Below, one piece after another: positions 46,401 through 55,764 of a DNA stretch of 64,000 nucleotides. The position numbers and the translations under genes are program-made. The DNA is from Flavobacteriaceae bacterium bin25 (GTDB lineage Bacteria; Bacteroidota; Bacteroidia; Flavobacteriales; Flavobacteriaceae). Positions within the stretch are counted from its first letter, which is position 1; each line of letters starts with the position of its first letter. The DNA lies in the NCBI GenBank assembly GCA_002238525.1, contig MPMN01000001.1:62001-126000 (forward strand), written 5' to 3'. Under the pieces are notes generated by a model. It searched no databases and was not told the origin of the DNA. It was given only the letters and a program-made list of their open reading frames with translations.

Positions 46401-47127
46401 TCTTCACTTTGCTATGATGATAAGCCAGAATTTGGTTATTTGGTAATTCGATTAGAAGGTTACCGTCTGAATTCAATTTGATAAGTTTTCCCTTCATAGG
46501 CTTTCCTCCAATGATAAGTTTTTTGGTATGCTCTTTCCCCCAAAGGAGACCAGCGTACTTTTCTAAAAGAGTTTCAATGCCCTTTATTTGGTACTCGAAA
46601 TAATATCGATTAACACATTTGAGAAATTCTTCAAGTACGTCCCTTAATTCAAAAGATTGTCCCGAGACCATATGCATGGAAGTCATGTCCAGATTATCAT
46701 ATGGTTGACGGTGATTTACATTTATGCCAATCCCGATTATTGAACCAATCATGGTCTTGGATTGAATGAAATTTTCGATCAACAGTCCTGCAATTTTACG
46801 ATTATCTGCCATAATGTCATTAGACCATTTTATCAGTACATTATTTACTCCAAACTCATTTAGGGTTTTTATAGTGGCTAGCGAAACTAGGACATTAATA
46901 ATATAATGATTGGAAGGGTTAACCTTATCAAATTCTTTGTAAAGACTAAAAGTGAGGCTATTACCAACGCTTGATAACCAGGTTTTGTTGGATTGTGCTT
47001 TCCCTTGAGTTTGATCCAAAGCCCAAACTACATGCTCAGTTTTTTTACCTTGGATTAAAATTCTTTTTTTTAAATATTCATTGGTTGACTCAATGGCACG
47101 AAGTTTGATGATTTGATATTGACTCAT
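46390..47127 (-). CDS. birA: Biotin--[acetyl-CoA-carboxylase] ligase
   Basis: The enzyme activates biotin as biotinyl-AMP and joins it to the carrier subunit of acetyl-CoA carboxylase. The 245-residue monofunctional form lacks a DNA-binding domain, as is common in Bacteroidota. Landmarks are ESTNEYLKK, the adenylate-binding loop region DQTQGKAQSNKTWLSSVG, then IKWSNDIMADNRKIAGLLIE with the catalytic lysine. The loop normally reads GRGQRG-type; here GKAQSN, a clear departure from consensus though the rest is normal. ATG 47127 overlaps the upstream region of rsfS. It runs convergent with pyrE, with 11 bases of overlap. Confidence 0.92.
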   Translation of the reverse strand: MSQYQIIKLRAIESTNEYLKKRILIQGKKTEHVVWALDQTQGKAQSNKTWLSSVGNSLTFSLYKEFDKVNPSNHYIINVLVSLATIKTLNEFGVNNVLIKWSNDIMADNRKIAGLLIENFIQSKTMIGSIIGIGINVNHRQPYDNLDMTSMHMVSGQSFELRDVLEEFLKCVNRYYFEYQIKGIETLLEKYAGLLWGKEHTKKLIIGGKPMKGKLIKLNSDGNLLIELPNNQILAYHHSKVKITY

Positions 47128-47178
47128 GATTATAAATTATTCATCATTGAAACAAATATCTTACCTTGCGGTCAAGTA

Positions 47179-47553
47179 ATGTTAGACCTAAAAATTGATT
47201 CAAAAAAGGTACTTTTATCAAATATCATTAATGCGGTAGACAATCTCAAGGGTCAAGATGTTAAAGTTTTAGATTTTACAAATATAGACAACGCTCCTTG
47301 TCGTTATTTTGTGATATGTAATGGAACATCTTCAACTCATGTTAGGGCGTTGGTTACTGCTATTAATAAGGGATGTAGAAAAAGTATCAATCAAAGACCT
47401 TACGATATAGAGGGGCAAGAAAATGCTCAATGGGTTCTGATTGATTATATTGATGTGGTAGTGCATGTATTTCAGAAAAATATAAGAGAATTTTATGATA
47501 TAGAAGGTCTGTGGGGTGATGCAATAACTACCTCAATAGACTCTCGTTACTGA
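47179..47553 (+). CDS. rsfS: Ribosomal silencing factor RsfS
   Basis: RsfS (DUF143) binds ribosomal protein L14 and blocks subunit joining when nutrients are low. The ATG at 47179 gives a ~124-residue protein of usual length; an upstream ATG at 47113 would overlap birA and adds no family sequence. Family marks are LKGQDVKVLDF, FVICNGTSSTHVRALV, RPYDIEGQENAQWVLIDYIDVVVHVF and REFYDIEGLWGDA. It is followed after one base by ftsH, so the two are probably co-transcribed, as in relatives. Confidence 0.93.
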   Translation: MLDLKIDSKKVLLSNIINAVDNLKGQDVKVLDFTNIDNAPCRYFVICNGTSSTHVRALVTAINKGCRKSINQRPYDIEGQENAQWVLIDYIDVVVHVFQKNIREFYDIEGLWGDAITTSIDSRY

Positions 47554-47554
47554 C

Positions 47555-49576
47555 ATGGATAAAAAACAACCTCAAAACACAAACCCAAAACCCTCAAAAC
47601 CTAAATTGTATTGGTTCTATGGGATTGTTCTCGTAGTTCTGCTGGCGATTGGACTTTTCGGTAATAGTTCATCGTGGCAAAACTTATCAAAGATAGATGT
47701 ATCTACTTTTGATCGATACCTATCGGCTGGTGATATTAGCGAAGTAAACATCATTCGCAATAAATCTAGAGTCCAAGTAACTGTTTCTCCTGAATCGCTG
47801 AACAAAAGTGAGCATTTGCCCCTTAAAAATAAAGGGATTTTCGGTGATAGAAGCAAAGGACCTCATTATGAATTTGAAATTGGAAGTCTTGAACGATTTG
47901 AAGAAAGATTGGAGATAGCTGATCAAGAGGGCACTCAGTTTACCGTTCGTTATAGCTCTATAGAAAATCGTTGGTTTTCTTATTTTTTGAACTTTCTTCC
48001 CTTTATCATTTTTATTCTTATCTGGATTTATATTCTTCGTAGGATGTCTTCTTCTGGTGGTGGAGGTCCAGCTTCACATCTGTTCAATATAGGTAAATCC
48101 AGAGCTCGATTATTCGATCAAAAAACAGAAGTTAAAACGACTTTTAAGGATGTTGCTGGTCTTGAGGGTGCAAAAGAAGAAGTTCAGGAAATTGTTGACT
48201 TTTTGAAAAACCCAACCAAATACACGGTTCTTGGGGGTAAAATACCTAAAGGTGCATTGTTGATTGGGGCTCCTGGTACTGGTAAAACACTGCTCGCAAA
48301 AGCGGTAGCCGGAGAAGCAAAGGTTCCTTTTTTCTCCCTCTCTGGTTCAGACTTTGTGGAAATGTTCGTTGGAGTAGGTGCTTCTCGTGTCAGAGATTTA
48401 TTCAAGCAGGCTAAAGAAAAATCACCCGCCATCATTTTTATTGATGAAATTGATGCAATCGGTAGAGCAAGGGGAAGAAACTCTATTACCGGCACAAATG
48501 ATGAACGAGAAAATACCCTAAACCAACTATTAACTGAAATGGATGGTTTTGGAACTGACACCAATGTCATCGTCTTGGCGGCAACCAACCGAGCCGATGT
48601 TTTGGACAAAGCACTAATGAGGGCGGGAAGATTTGATAGACAGATATTTGTCGATTTGCCCGATTTAAGGGAACGGAAAGAAATATTTAAAGTTCATCTC
48701 AAGCCAATTAAAGTTAATAAGAATCTTGACATTGATTTTCTCTCTAGACAAACTCCGGGGTTTTCCGGTGCAGATATTGCAAACGTATGTAATGAAGCGG
48801 CCCTTATTGCTGCCAGAAGAAGTAGTAAATCGGTCAATAAGCAAGATTTCTTAGATGCGGTAGATAGAATTGTCGGAGGTCTTGAAAAGAAAAACAAAAT
48901 CATTACCCAAGAAGAAAAAAAGACTATAGCGTACCATGAATCTGGTCACGCTATTGTGAGTTGGCTTCTAGAGTTTGCTGCTCCACTGGTAAAGGTTACT
49001 ATTGTTCCTCGAGGACAATCCTTGGGTGCCGCATGGTATCTACCCGAAGAAAGGCAAATAGTACATACCGACCAGATACTTGATGAAATGTGTGCCGCTC
49101 TCGGTGGTCGAGCTGCCGAGGATATTGTCTTCAACAGAATTTCTACTGGTGCCCTCAGTGATCTGCAGAAAGTTACCAATCAAGCCAGAGCCATAGTTTC
49201 AGTATATGGAATGAATCAAACTTTGGGAAATATCACCTATTACGATAAGCCCCAAAACGACTATAATTTTACAAAACCATATTCCGAAGAAACAGCCAGA
49301 ATTATTGATAGAGAAATATCTATAATCATTGAAAAACAATACAAAAGAGCCAAAGAAATTCTTCAGAAATACAGAGATAAACTTTCTCAATTAGCAGCTA
49401 GGTTGCTCGAAAAGGAGGTTATTTTTAAAGATGATCTCGAAAAGATTTTAGGAAAACGTCCTCATTTGACACAAGAGGAGAAAATCGAAATGCAACAAAA
49501 ATCGGAAAACAAAAAAACTAAATCAGCGGATTCTTCTGAGCCAAGGAAAGAAAAGATAAACGAAGATGTGAAGTAG
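47555..49576 (+). CDS. ftsH: ATP-dependent zinc metalloprotease FtsH
   Basis: FtsH is a membrane-bound hexamer that unfolds and degrades faulty membrane proteins and short-lived regulators. The 673-residue protein has two membrane helices (about 20-37 and 145-165) around a periplasmic loop, the AAA module with Walker A GAPGTGKT (238-245), IDEIDAIGR (Walker B) and the pore motif region FVGVGASRVRDLF. The zinc site is HESGH (from 461). The C-terminal tail is Lys/Glu-rich and low-complexity. It sits in the conserved rsfS-ftsH-cdsA order; in many relatives a LUD-domain gene lies between ftsH and cdsA but is absent here. Confidence 0.97.
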   Translation: MDKKQPQNTNPKPSKPKLYWFYGIVLVVLLAIGLFGNSSSWQNLSKIDVSTFDRYLSAGDISEVNIIRNKSRVQVTVSPESLNKSEHLPLKNKGIFGDRSKGPHYEFEIGSLERFEERLEIADQEGTQFTVRYSSIENRWFSYFLNFLPFIIFILIWIYILRRMSSSGGGGPASHLFNIGKSRARLFDQKTEVKTTFKDVAGLEGAKEEVQEIVDFLKNPTKYTVLGGKIPKGALLIGAPGTGKTLLAKAVAGEAKVPFFSLSGSDFVEMFVGVGASRVRDLFKQAKEKSPAIIFIDEIDAIGRARGRNSITGTNDERENTLNQLLTEMDGFGTDTNVIVLAATNRADVLDKALMRAGRFDRQIFVDLPDLRERKEIFKVHLKPIKVNKNLDIDFLSRQTPGFSGADIANVCNEAALIAARRSSKSVNKQDFLDAVDRIVGGLEKKNKIITQEEKKTIAYHESGHAIVSWLLEFAAPLVKVTIVPRGQSLGAAWYLPEERQIVHTDQILDEMCAALGGRAAEDIVFNRISTGALSDLQKVTNQARAIVSVYGMNQTLGNITYYDKPQNDYNFTKPYSEETARIIDREISIIIEKQYKRAKEILQKYRDKLSQLAARLLEKEVIFKDDLEKILGKRPHLTQEEKIEMQQKSENKKTKSADSSEPRKEKINEDVK

Positions 49577-49763
49577 CCATTTGATTGTGTGCCATTCAAA
49601 ATGAAATGATCATTCAAAACCTATAATACATTTTTGAAAAGATGAATTTTTAGCTCGTTCGGTTTGCTTTGTAGATCAATTTACTGATCAGTTAGTTAAA
49701 TTTTAGTTTTATATCTTTCAAATTGGATTTATAATCGGTCTTGATGAATTTAAACCCTTTTGA

Positions 49764-50567
49764 ATGAAGGTAAATAATATGCCTTTGTTTTTCAAAAGAA
49801 GCGTTTTTGGATTGCTTTATGCACTAATTATTTCAGCTTCTTTGTTGTTATCAGAGATTGCTTTTGCATTTGTTGTACTGATGTTAGGAACAATGGCTCT
49901 GATTGAATTCCATAAGCTGATTGACTATTTTTCTGTTCTTCCGGCAGGCGGTTTGGCTATCTTGTTGTATTTCGACTATATAGGTCAAATGAGACAATTC
50001 TACATTGAAATCATATTGGCTCTTGTGGTGGCGGTACACATTGTGATTTTTTATTTTCTTCTCAGGGGAAAGAGTTTTAAAATATTCCCCATTTACAAAT
50101 TATTAATCAGTGTTTTTTATGTAGCAGCACCGTGTTATTTATTGTTTTTAAGCACTGGATTAAGTCAAGATTTGGGTTCATTATTGACTCTTTTTTATCT
50201 TGTCCTTATATGGATAAACGATTCAGCTGCTTATCTTATTGGCAGTACTTTCGGGAAAAGAAAATTATCCGTGAATATCTCCCCAAATAAAACTTGGGAA
50301 GGAACAATTGGGGGATTTCTTTTAACGGTTATAACAGCTTTTATTGGGTACCATTTTCAGAGTCAATTCGATTTGTATTTTTTGATTTTTATGTCAGTTG
50401 TAATTTCTATTCTGGCTACTCTTGGGGATTTAATCGCCTCGAAGTTTAAGCGTCTAGCTGATGTAAAAGACAGCGGAAATTTGATCCCTGGTCATGGCGG
50501 TGTTTACGATCGGTTGGACAGCATACTATTTAGTATCACCTATGTCTATTTGATATTTTTGATTTAG
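49764..50567 (+). CDS. cdsA: Phosphatidate cytidylyltransferase
   Basis: CdsA makes CDP-diacylglycerol, the precursor for membrane phospholipids. The 267-residue protein has seven or so membrane helices and the family signature near its end (FKRLADVKDSGNLIPGHGG then VYDRLDS). The start is ATG 49764 (or ATG 49779). A TATCTTTC box at 49712 could serve as a -7 element. The stop is two bases before the start of psd, so the pair is likely one transcript and acts one after the other in lipid synthesis. Confidence 0.95.
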   Translation: MKVNNMPLFFKRSVFGLLYALIISASLLLSEIAFAFVVLMLGTMALIEFHKLIDYFSVLPAGGLAILLYFDYIGQMRQFYIEIILALVVAVHIVIFYFLLRGKSFKIFPIYKLLISVFYVAAPCYLLFLSTGLSQDLGSLLTLFYLVLIWINDSAAYLIGSTFGKRKLSVNISPNKTWEGTIGGFLLTVITAFIGYHFQSQFDLYFLIFMSVVISILATLGDLIASKFKRLADVKDSGNLIPGHGGVYDRLDSILFSITYVYLIFLI

Positions 50568-50569
50568 CC

Positions 50570-51226
50570 ATGTTTCACAAAGAAGGACACAATACGATTA
50601 TTGGGTGCTTTTTCCTATCAGTTGTAGTAGTTTTTTTGGTTGATTATACTGTTCAGTTGAGTTGGATAAGATGGATTATCCAAATTCCAACAATTTTATT
50701 GTTGGGTATAATACTTTGGTTTTTTAGAAATCCCAAAAGAACTTTACCAAACCTTGAACCAACAGATATAATTGCTCCGTGTGATGGGAAGGTGGTGAAG
50801 ATTGAAGAGGTTATCGAAGAGGAATTTTTTGATAAAAAAAGGATTCAGGTTTCGATATTTTTATCTCCATTAGATGTTCATGTGACCAGGTATCCGGTTG
50901 GAGGAAAAATCATTTTTTCCAAATATCATAAGGGGAAATATCTTGTTGCTTTTCACCCAAAGTCATCTGAGTTAAATGAAAGAACTACTGTAGTGATTGA
51001 TAACCGAAATGTTGGTCAAATACTTTATCGTCAGATAGCGGGTTTCTTAGCTAGGCGAATCAGCAATTATGCAGTGGTTGATAATCAAGTAGTTCAAGGG
51101 GAAGATTCTGGATTTATCAAATTCGGATCTCGAATAGATATATTCTTGCCTTTACAATCTCAATTGTTCATCAAATTGGGACAAACCCTTAGGGGTAATA
51201 TGGACATTATTGCCCGCAAAATTTGA
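50570..51226 (+). CDS. psd: Phosphatidylserine decarboxylase family protein
   Basis: The enzyme turns phosphatidylserine into phosphatidylethanolamine. The 218-residue length is that of the short (archaeal-type) form. Two N-terminal hydrophobic segments precede the catalytic part with IIAPCDGKVVKIEEV, FLSPLDVHVTRYPVGG, RRISNYAV and FIKFGSRIDIFLP. In the last motif the Gly-Ser pair is the self-cleavage site that forms the pyruvoyl group. It is the last gene of the third core block; IS-like repeats begin after it. Confidence 0.93.
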   Translation: MFHKEGHNTIIGCFFLSVVVVFLVDYTVQLSWIRWIIQIPTILLLGIILWFFRNPKRTLPNLEPTDIIAPCDGKVVKIEEVIEEEFFDKKRIQVSIFLSPLDVHVTRYPVGGKIIFSKYHKGKYLVAFHPKSSELNERTTVVIDNRNVGQILYRQIAGFLARRISNYAVVDNQVVQGEDSGFIKFGSRIDIFLPLQSQLFIKLGQTLRGNMDIIARKI

Positions 51227-51802
51227 CTGCCTGGAAGTTTTACTTTTGTTTTGGGAGTGTATTCTCAACAACCGAATGCAACTTTTTTCTGGACTATTAT
51301 TTTATGGCTATACTGCTTTTATTATGGTAAGGAGCCAAAATACTAAGAATCAACTGAGCGCATCCTGAACAAAGACTTTGAACTAAGGTGAAAGATTTGA
51401 AGATAGTATTCTAACCTATTATCGTTAGATTGTAACACAATCCACAACAAGGTCATTAGAACTTATGTTTTTATTGCCCTTTGTATGGAAGGAGGTCCGA
51501 ATTAAATGAAAGTATATTCAGCCAACACGACATTGACAAATCTTCTGACAACTAGTTATCGCGTAGCGATCTCTACTCCACAACAAAAGCAGTAGAGCCA
51601 CAAATAATAAGAGATATTTTCTGTGCTAATTGTATGGTGGCAATTCCAAAATATGTAAAGAAATTAGGGGATTGTTCTTTCCAGGTAAAAAAATGCAATA
51701 GTCGTTTTATGTTTAAAGTTTGTTAGTTGCACTTCGTTTCCTCTAGTAATTCGTCTATGCGGTGCTGATGGGACTGGTCGGGGGTTGGCTGTTTGGAATT
51801 GA
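51227..51802. other. Gene-free stretch holding a dispersed repeat
   Basis: This 576-base gap has no recognisable gene. A ~138-bp repeat (51463-51599) matches 59774-59911. The remainder (51227-51460 and 51600-51800) has stops in all frames and no known motif. Confidence 0.5.
51463..51599 (+). repeat. Dispersed ~138-bp repeat, copy 1
   Basis: This copy runs from TTATGTTTTTATTGCCCTTT to the block ACTCCACAACAAAAGC and AGAGCC, and includes TCTTCTGACAACTAGTTATC. It aligns with 59774-59911 with few changes. The central block is shared with the palindrome at 10.25 kb and the half-site at 44.3 kb. Confidence 0.78.
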
Positions 51803-52516
51803 TTATAGTTGAGTTAGTTTCTCATTAAGCGATTTTCTCCAAATTTCGAAATCGTACCAGCCACACCCAACGCAACCACTTGGATCTTTTTTGTCCTCTG
51901 GGGCCCATCTTGGGTTTCCAGAATAAAAGTGACTTATCCCCATTGGAGTACCGCGTTTTCCAGTTCTGTAACACTTCTCACACGCTCTACTTTTGATCAT
52001 ATTATCACTAACTCTGCCGTTCGATTTCTTGAGAAGTTGAAATCTATCTTTTATGTCTTGGTCCGAAAGAGTAGTATAATCAGATTGTCGTTTAGATTCT
52101 TCCTCAGTCCATCGAATCATTGGCAATTTGTGATCAGGCGTCAACTGATGATGTGAACGTGACACTTGATCAATAATATCTTTCCCTTCTAAAAGATTGA
52201 TTATCCTTGACGCCACATCTCTTGGTATTGAACGTGCGGCAACTGCACCAACAAAATTACCAGTCCATTTATCTTGGCGTGTAGTTTGATCACATCTGGG
52301 ACAATGGTGGTTTCCACTTTCGATATCAATACCTGGTCTACTTTGATTGCCTCGTTCTAGCCCTTGGATACCTCCCCCACCGGCTATCTGTGTTGATCCC
52401 ACATGCTCATATTCACACTCTCGGCAGTGCCAGTTGTGATCTTCAAGCACAGAAAACACCTTATATCTTTTTGTCTGATGGCTTCTGAAAGTTGCCTTAT
52501 ATTCATCAATGGTCAT
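51803..52516 (-). CDS. Putative HNH-type restriction endonuclease with four CxxC motifs
   Basis: The 237-residue protein has four Cys-x2-Cys pairs (C31/C34, C72/C75, C179/C182, C215/C218), enough for two zinc sites, and a possible ββα-metal core at TPDHKLPMIRW (D128-H129). The start ATG overlaps the methyltransferase stop as ATGA, so the two genes form one minus-strand operon, the normal layout of a type II restriction-modification system. I do not recognise a named endonuclease family with confidence. The glycine-rich AGGGGIQGLERG motif near residue 45 is a further search handle. An alternative is a repair or Dcm-linked Vsr-like nuclease, but the partner methylase argues for restriction. Confidence 0.72.
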   Translation of the reverse strand: MTIDEYKATFRSHQTKRYKVFSVLEDHNWHCRECEYEHVGSTQIAGGGGIQGLERGNQSRPGIDIESGNHHCPRCDQTTRQDKWTGNFVGAVAARSIPRDVASRIINLLEGKDIIDQVSRSHHQLTPDHKLPMIRWTEEESKRQSDYTTLSDQDIKDRFQLLKKSNGRVSDNMIKSRACEKCYRTGKRGTPMGISHFYSGNPRWAPEDKKDPSGCVGCGWYDFEIWRKSLNEKLTQL

Positions 52517-53535
52517 ACGATTGTCTCCAATTTGTCCTTGATACGTCTTCGTGCTTTCAAATATATTTCGTTGTCAAGTTCATAGCCGACACCTATTCTT
52601 CCTTCGAGGGCAGCTGCGATCACAGTTGTAGCACTGCCAGAAAATGGATCGTAAATTGTTTCGCCAGGTAAGCTGAATAATTGGACAAATTCACGCATCA
52701 ATTCCAGAGGCTTTTGCGTAGGATGAATCCGCTCTTGCGGGGATGGAGACTTACACACGAAAACGTTATGGGTCACTCCTCCATTGAATTTTGCGCCTGG
52801 TCTTTTCCCAATCACAGCGGCCTCCCACGCATTGATTGGTTTGTATCTGTGATTAAATGGAACTGGATTTGTTTTTTGCCAGACCAGTGTTCCAACTGCT
52901 ACAAAACCATGGTTCTTGAATATTTCAACATATTCTCCAATTTGGGCTTGTGCACAAAACGTAATTGCCCAACCTTTGACTTTCGGTAGAATTTTCTTTG
53001 TCCAATTTTGCGGATCTATATTAGAATCCCAATCTCCGAATGATCCTCTTGGCATAATAAAATCTGTACCATCCTTTCGTAAACGGCGGGAAACTTGTTT
53101 TTCGCAAGTATATGCTTTGCTGATTCCATAGGGGGGATCCGTTAATAACAAATCAATACCTGATTCTACAAAGCGACGTGCAGATTCAATACCATCTCCA
53201 AGCCTAAAATCATATCTATCACCATCGGTGATTTTGGGGACATGAATTGAATTTTTCTCTAAACAGTACAGCAAAAAATCTGATACTCTTGAAGAAATGT
53301 CTTCAATTTTTGGAGCATTCAAAATGTCATAATTTGCGTTTAACAATAATTTCCCTACGGGATTTGATCGTTCTCCCTTGGCATAAGCATAGAGAAGAAT
53401 AAGCCAGCTGTCATCAATCTGTATTGGCTTACTATGTACCAAATCTTTACGATGAATAGGAAAGTTTTGAGATAACCATTCATTGACTGTCGCCCGAACA
53501 TTGATAAACTCAGGCGTTATTGTTGTTGGTTGCAT
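52513..53535 (-). CDS. Site-specific DNA methyltransferase, beta class
   Basis: The 340-residue enzyme has the catalytic motif DPPY at 133-136 and the AdoMet site DPFSGSATT at 296, the IV-then-I order of beta-class N6-adenine/N4-cytosine methyltransferases. Also seen are RLGDGIE before motif IV and GVGYELDNEIYLKARRR after motif I. The usual FSGSGTT reads FSGSATT, a change in a glycine of the AdoMet loop. The first ~100 residues are an unrecognised extension (PTTITPEFINVRATVNEWL). It is followed by the zinc-rich gene at 51803 and should protect its site from cutting. Confidence 0.88.
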   Translation of the reverse strand: MQPTTITPEFINVRATVNEWLSQNFPIHRKDLVHSKPIQIDDSWLILLYAYAKGERSNPVGKLLLNANYDILNAPKIEDISSRVSDFLLYCLEKNSIHVPKITDGDRYDFRLGDGIESARRFVESGIDLLLTDPPYGISKAYTCEKQVSRRLRKDGTDFIMPRGSFGDWDSNIDPQNWTKKILPKVKGWAITFCAQAQIGEYVEIFKNHGFVAVGTLVWQKTNPVPFNHRYKPINAWEAAVIGKRPGAKFNGGVTHNVFVCKSPSPQERIHPTQKPLELMREFVQLFSLPGETIYDPFSGSATTVIAAALEGRIGVGYELDNEIYLKARRRIKDKLETIV

Positions 53536-53594
53536 TATGAAGTATGATTTTTCGGTTATTATCTTTTTTTAGTTGGACGAGGATATAGTACAAT

Positions 53595-53635
53595 CCTAGA
53601 ATCTACCTATTAATGCAACTTTAGGATAGGATTTT
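53595..53635 (+). repeat. Dispersed short repeat, copy 3
   Basis: CCTAGAATCTACCTATTAAT followed by GCAACTTTAGGATAGG matches copies at 12655 and 32061 (the latter inverted). It lies 60 bases upstream of the methyltransferase start. Confidence 0.65.
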
Positions 53636-54290
53636 CAATTATAAATCGAAGATAAATAAATTGGATGATAGTGGTGGTGTTTTTTGATTTTTTAATTACA
53701 ATGTGCGTACCCATTGTGTTGATTGTGAATGGTTATAGAGGATCTTCATTTTCAGTTGTCATTGTATTTTTTAAAGGGGGGGGAACAAGGTTGTGATTAC
53801 TTTGGTTTTAAGTTATGGTTGTTTATGCGGGAAGTGAGCCCCCATTTTCTGGGATGGGAGTTCGTTCCCCTCTCCACCATAAACCATTTAGCTTCTTGTT
53901 TATTGATATAGGACATAGGTATTTTGTCAGCATAATGGTTGGTTATATCTTTTAATCTCTATGGAGTGTTTTTTCTGGGAATGTGTTGTTGTTCTATTGA
54001 TGTGTTGATGGTATGTTCTTCATATGTCTATCAAGCTGAGTTACTGATTTCAGTTCAAGTTGTATTATTGAGTTTATTCTAGGGAACACAAAAAAATAAA
54101 GTGAATTACAATGAATTGGATTTCTAGGTAAGTTTGTCTCGGAACTAGGATGACAGGAGACGGTTTTGTTGGATGAACCATTAATTTCGTCATTGAGACC
54201 AAAGTGAAGAGTTTACCGAAAAGCCAAGGCAAATTTGGGAGGTAGTATTTATCATATTGCCACATCCAAAGGAACAGATTTATTGAACGA
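53636..54290. other. Intergenic stretch upstream of galT
   Basis: This 655-base gap has no convincing gene. It contains an 8-G tract near 53778 and a G/C-rich hairpin-prone segment near 53830-53880. The latter loosely resembles the T-arm and CCA end of a tRNA, but the fold fails (see rejected list). The galT promoter should lie in the last ~150 bases; no clear box is seen. Confidence 0.4.
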
Positions 54291-55310
54291 ATGACTATGG
54301 ATTTACAGGAGTTTTCTCATAAGCGATTTGATATCCTTACTCAGGAATGGGTGCTTGTATCCCCACATAGGGCAAAACGTCCATGGCAGGGACAAGAAGA
54401 AGAACTAGAGACCAAGAGGAGATTAAAATATGACCCCGAATGTTATCTATGTCCCGGAAATAATAGGACCAATGCCCGAAGAAATCCCGGTTATAAAGAT
54501 GTCTTTGTTTTTGAAAATGATTTTGCAGCACTTCAGGGGAACTCAATTCAAGATGAAATAAAAGATGGGCTTCTTTGGGCAGTGGGAGAAAGAGGTATTT
54601 GTAAAGTGGTATGTTTCAGTCCAGACCACAGTAAGAGTATAGCCCAAATGACCATTCCGGAGATTGCCAAAGTGGTAAAGGTTTGGAAGAATGAATATAA
54701 TGAACTTGGAAGCCATGATTTTATAAATTATGTCCAAATCTTTGAGAACAAAGGGTCCATAATGGGATGTAGTAATCCCCACCCCCATGGTCAGATTTGG
54801 AGCCAGACCACACTACCTAATGAAGTCGTTAAAAAAGATAATAGCCAGTTGGATTATTTTAAGAAGAACGGAAAATCACTATTGGGAACCTATCTTGATC
54901 AAGAGCTATATCTAGGGGAAAGGATTATATATGAAAACAACCATTTTGTGGTCTTGTCCCCATTCTGGGCGATATGGCCATTTGAAACCATGATTATTCC
55001 AAAGAAAAATTATCAACATATTGGTAATCTCTCGGAGGAGGAAGAGACTAGTTTTGCAGATGTGATTGCCATAATCACTTCGATATATGATAAAATCTTT
55101 AGTTGTTCTTTTCCTTATTCAAGTGGAATACATCAAGCACCCACAAATGAAAAGGGAAATGAACATTGGCATTGGCATATGAGCTTCTATCCTCCACTTT
55201 TGAGAAGCGCAACGGTGAAAAAGTTTATGGTAGGCTATGAGATGTTCGGTTCACCACAACGTGACATCACACCAGAGCAGGCGGTAAAGTTGATGAAACG
55301 ATTATTGTAG
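54291..55310 (+). CDS. galT: Galactose-1-phosphate uridylyltransferase
   Basis: GalT exchanges UMP between UDP-glucose and galactose-1-phosphate in the Leloir pathway. The 339-residue length is normal. The active-site motif HPHGQ is at 164-168, the second histidine being the one that carries UMP. Zinc-binding cysteines are near 52 (YLCPGNNRT), and the later motif HWHWHMSFYPP is also typical. The start is ATG 54291 or 54297. It is not joined to galK or galE in this window. Its place before the hybrid regulator and SusC/SusD pair suggests the locus handles galactose-containing sugar. Confidence 0.93.
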   Translation: MTMDLQEFSHKRFDILTQEWVLVSPHRAKRPWQGQEEELETKRRLKYDPECYLCPGNNRTNARRNPGYKDVFVFENDFAALQGNSIQDEIKDGLLWAVGERGICKVVCFSPDHSKSIAQMTIPEIAKVVKVWKNEYNELGSHDFINYVQIFENKGSIMGCSNPHPHGQIWSQTTLPNEVVKKDNSQLDYFKKNGKSLLGTYLDQELYLGERIIYENNHFVVLSPFWAIWPFETMIIPKKNYQHIGNLSEEEETSFADVIAIITSIYDKIFSCSFPYSSGIHQAPTNEKGNEHWHWHMSFYPPLLRSATVKKFMVGYEMFGSPQRDITPEQAVKLMKRLL

Positions 55311-55764
55311 AGATTTGGATAAGTCATGAGTATGTGGTTTAAGATTGTAATAGCAGGAAGTTTATCAAAGTGATTTGAAAACCAAGATATTAGTGATAGG
55401 AAGTACGGGGGATTGGTATATACTCTGTTTTGATTCGAAACGGTTGCGAACTTGTGCTGCAAGATGCACTTTCTAAATAAACGGTCTTGAAAACCAAGGC
55501 GATTTCGGGGGTATGGTTTAAACATGAAAATACAGATATTACCCAAAAATCCAAGGGCAATATAGTTTCCTACAGACAAGGTGATGTCAAAGGTATAATC
55601 CACTTTGCTGTACTAAATGTAATGAACTGACGATTTGATAAACTCGTGGAATTCTATGCCAACAATTTTACTTCCCGTATGAACACGCCACGATGTTTGG
55701 TAAACAATCAAACCGATAATTTGGTCCTTCTCATAAAAAAACTGACATAATAGTATAGTTAGAC
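55311..55764. other. Intergenic stretch between galT and the hybrid regulator
   Basis: No intact gene is visible in these 454 bases. Short plus-strand stretches (around 55430-55610) read like protein but are broken by stops, so a decayed gene is possible. I could not identify a family. Confidence 0.35.

Noticed and set aside
53825..53880. tRNA-like 3' end (GTTCG followed by CCCTCTCCACCA)
   Set aside because: The T-arm has a mismatch and lacks the conserved A58, there is no 7-bp acceptor stem, and no anticodon arm upstream.
55235..55603. 122-residue minus-strand open frame over the end of galT
   Set aside because: It overlaps the conserved end of galT, looks like no family, and is a shadow of coding sequence plus low-complexity DNA.
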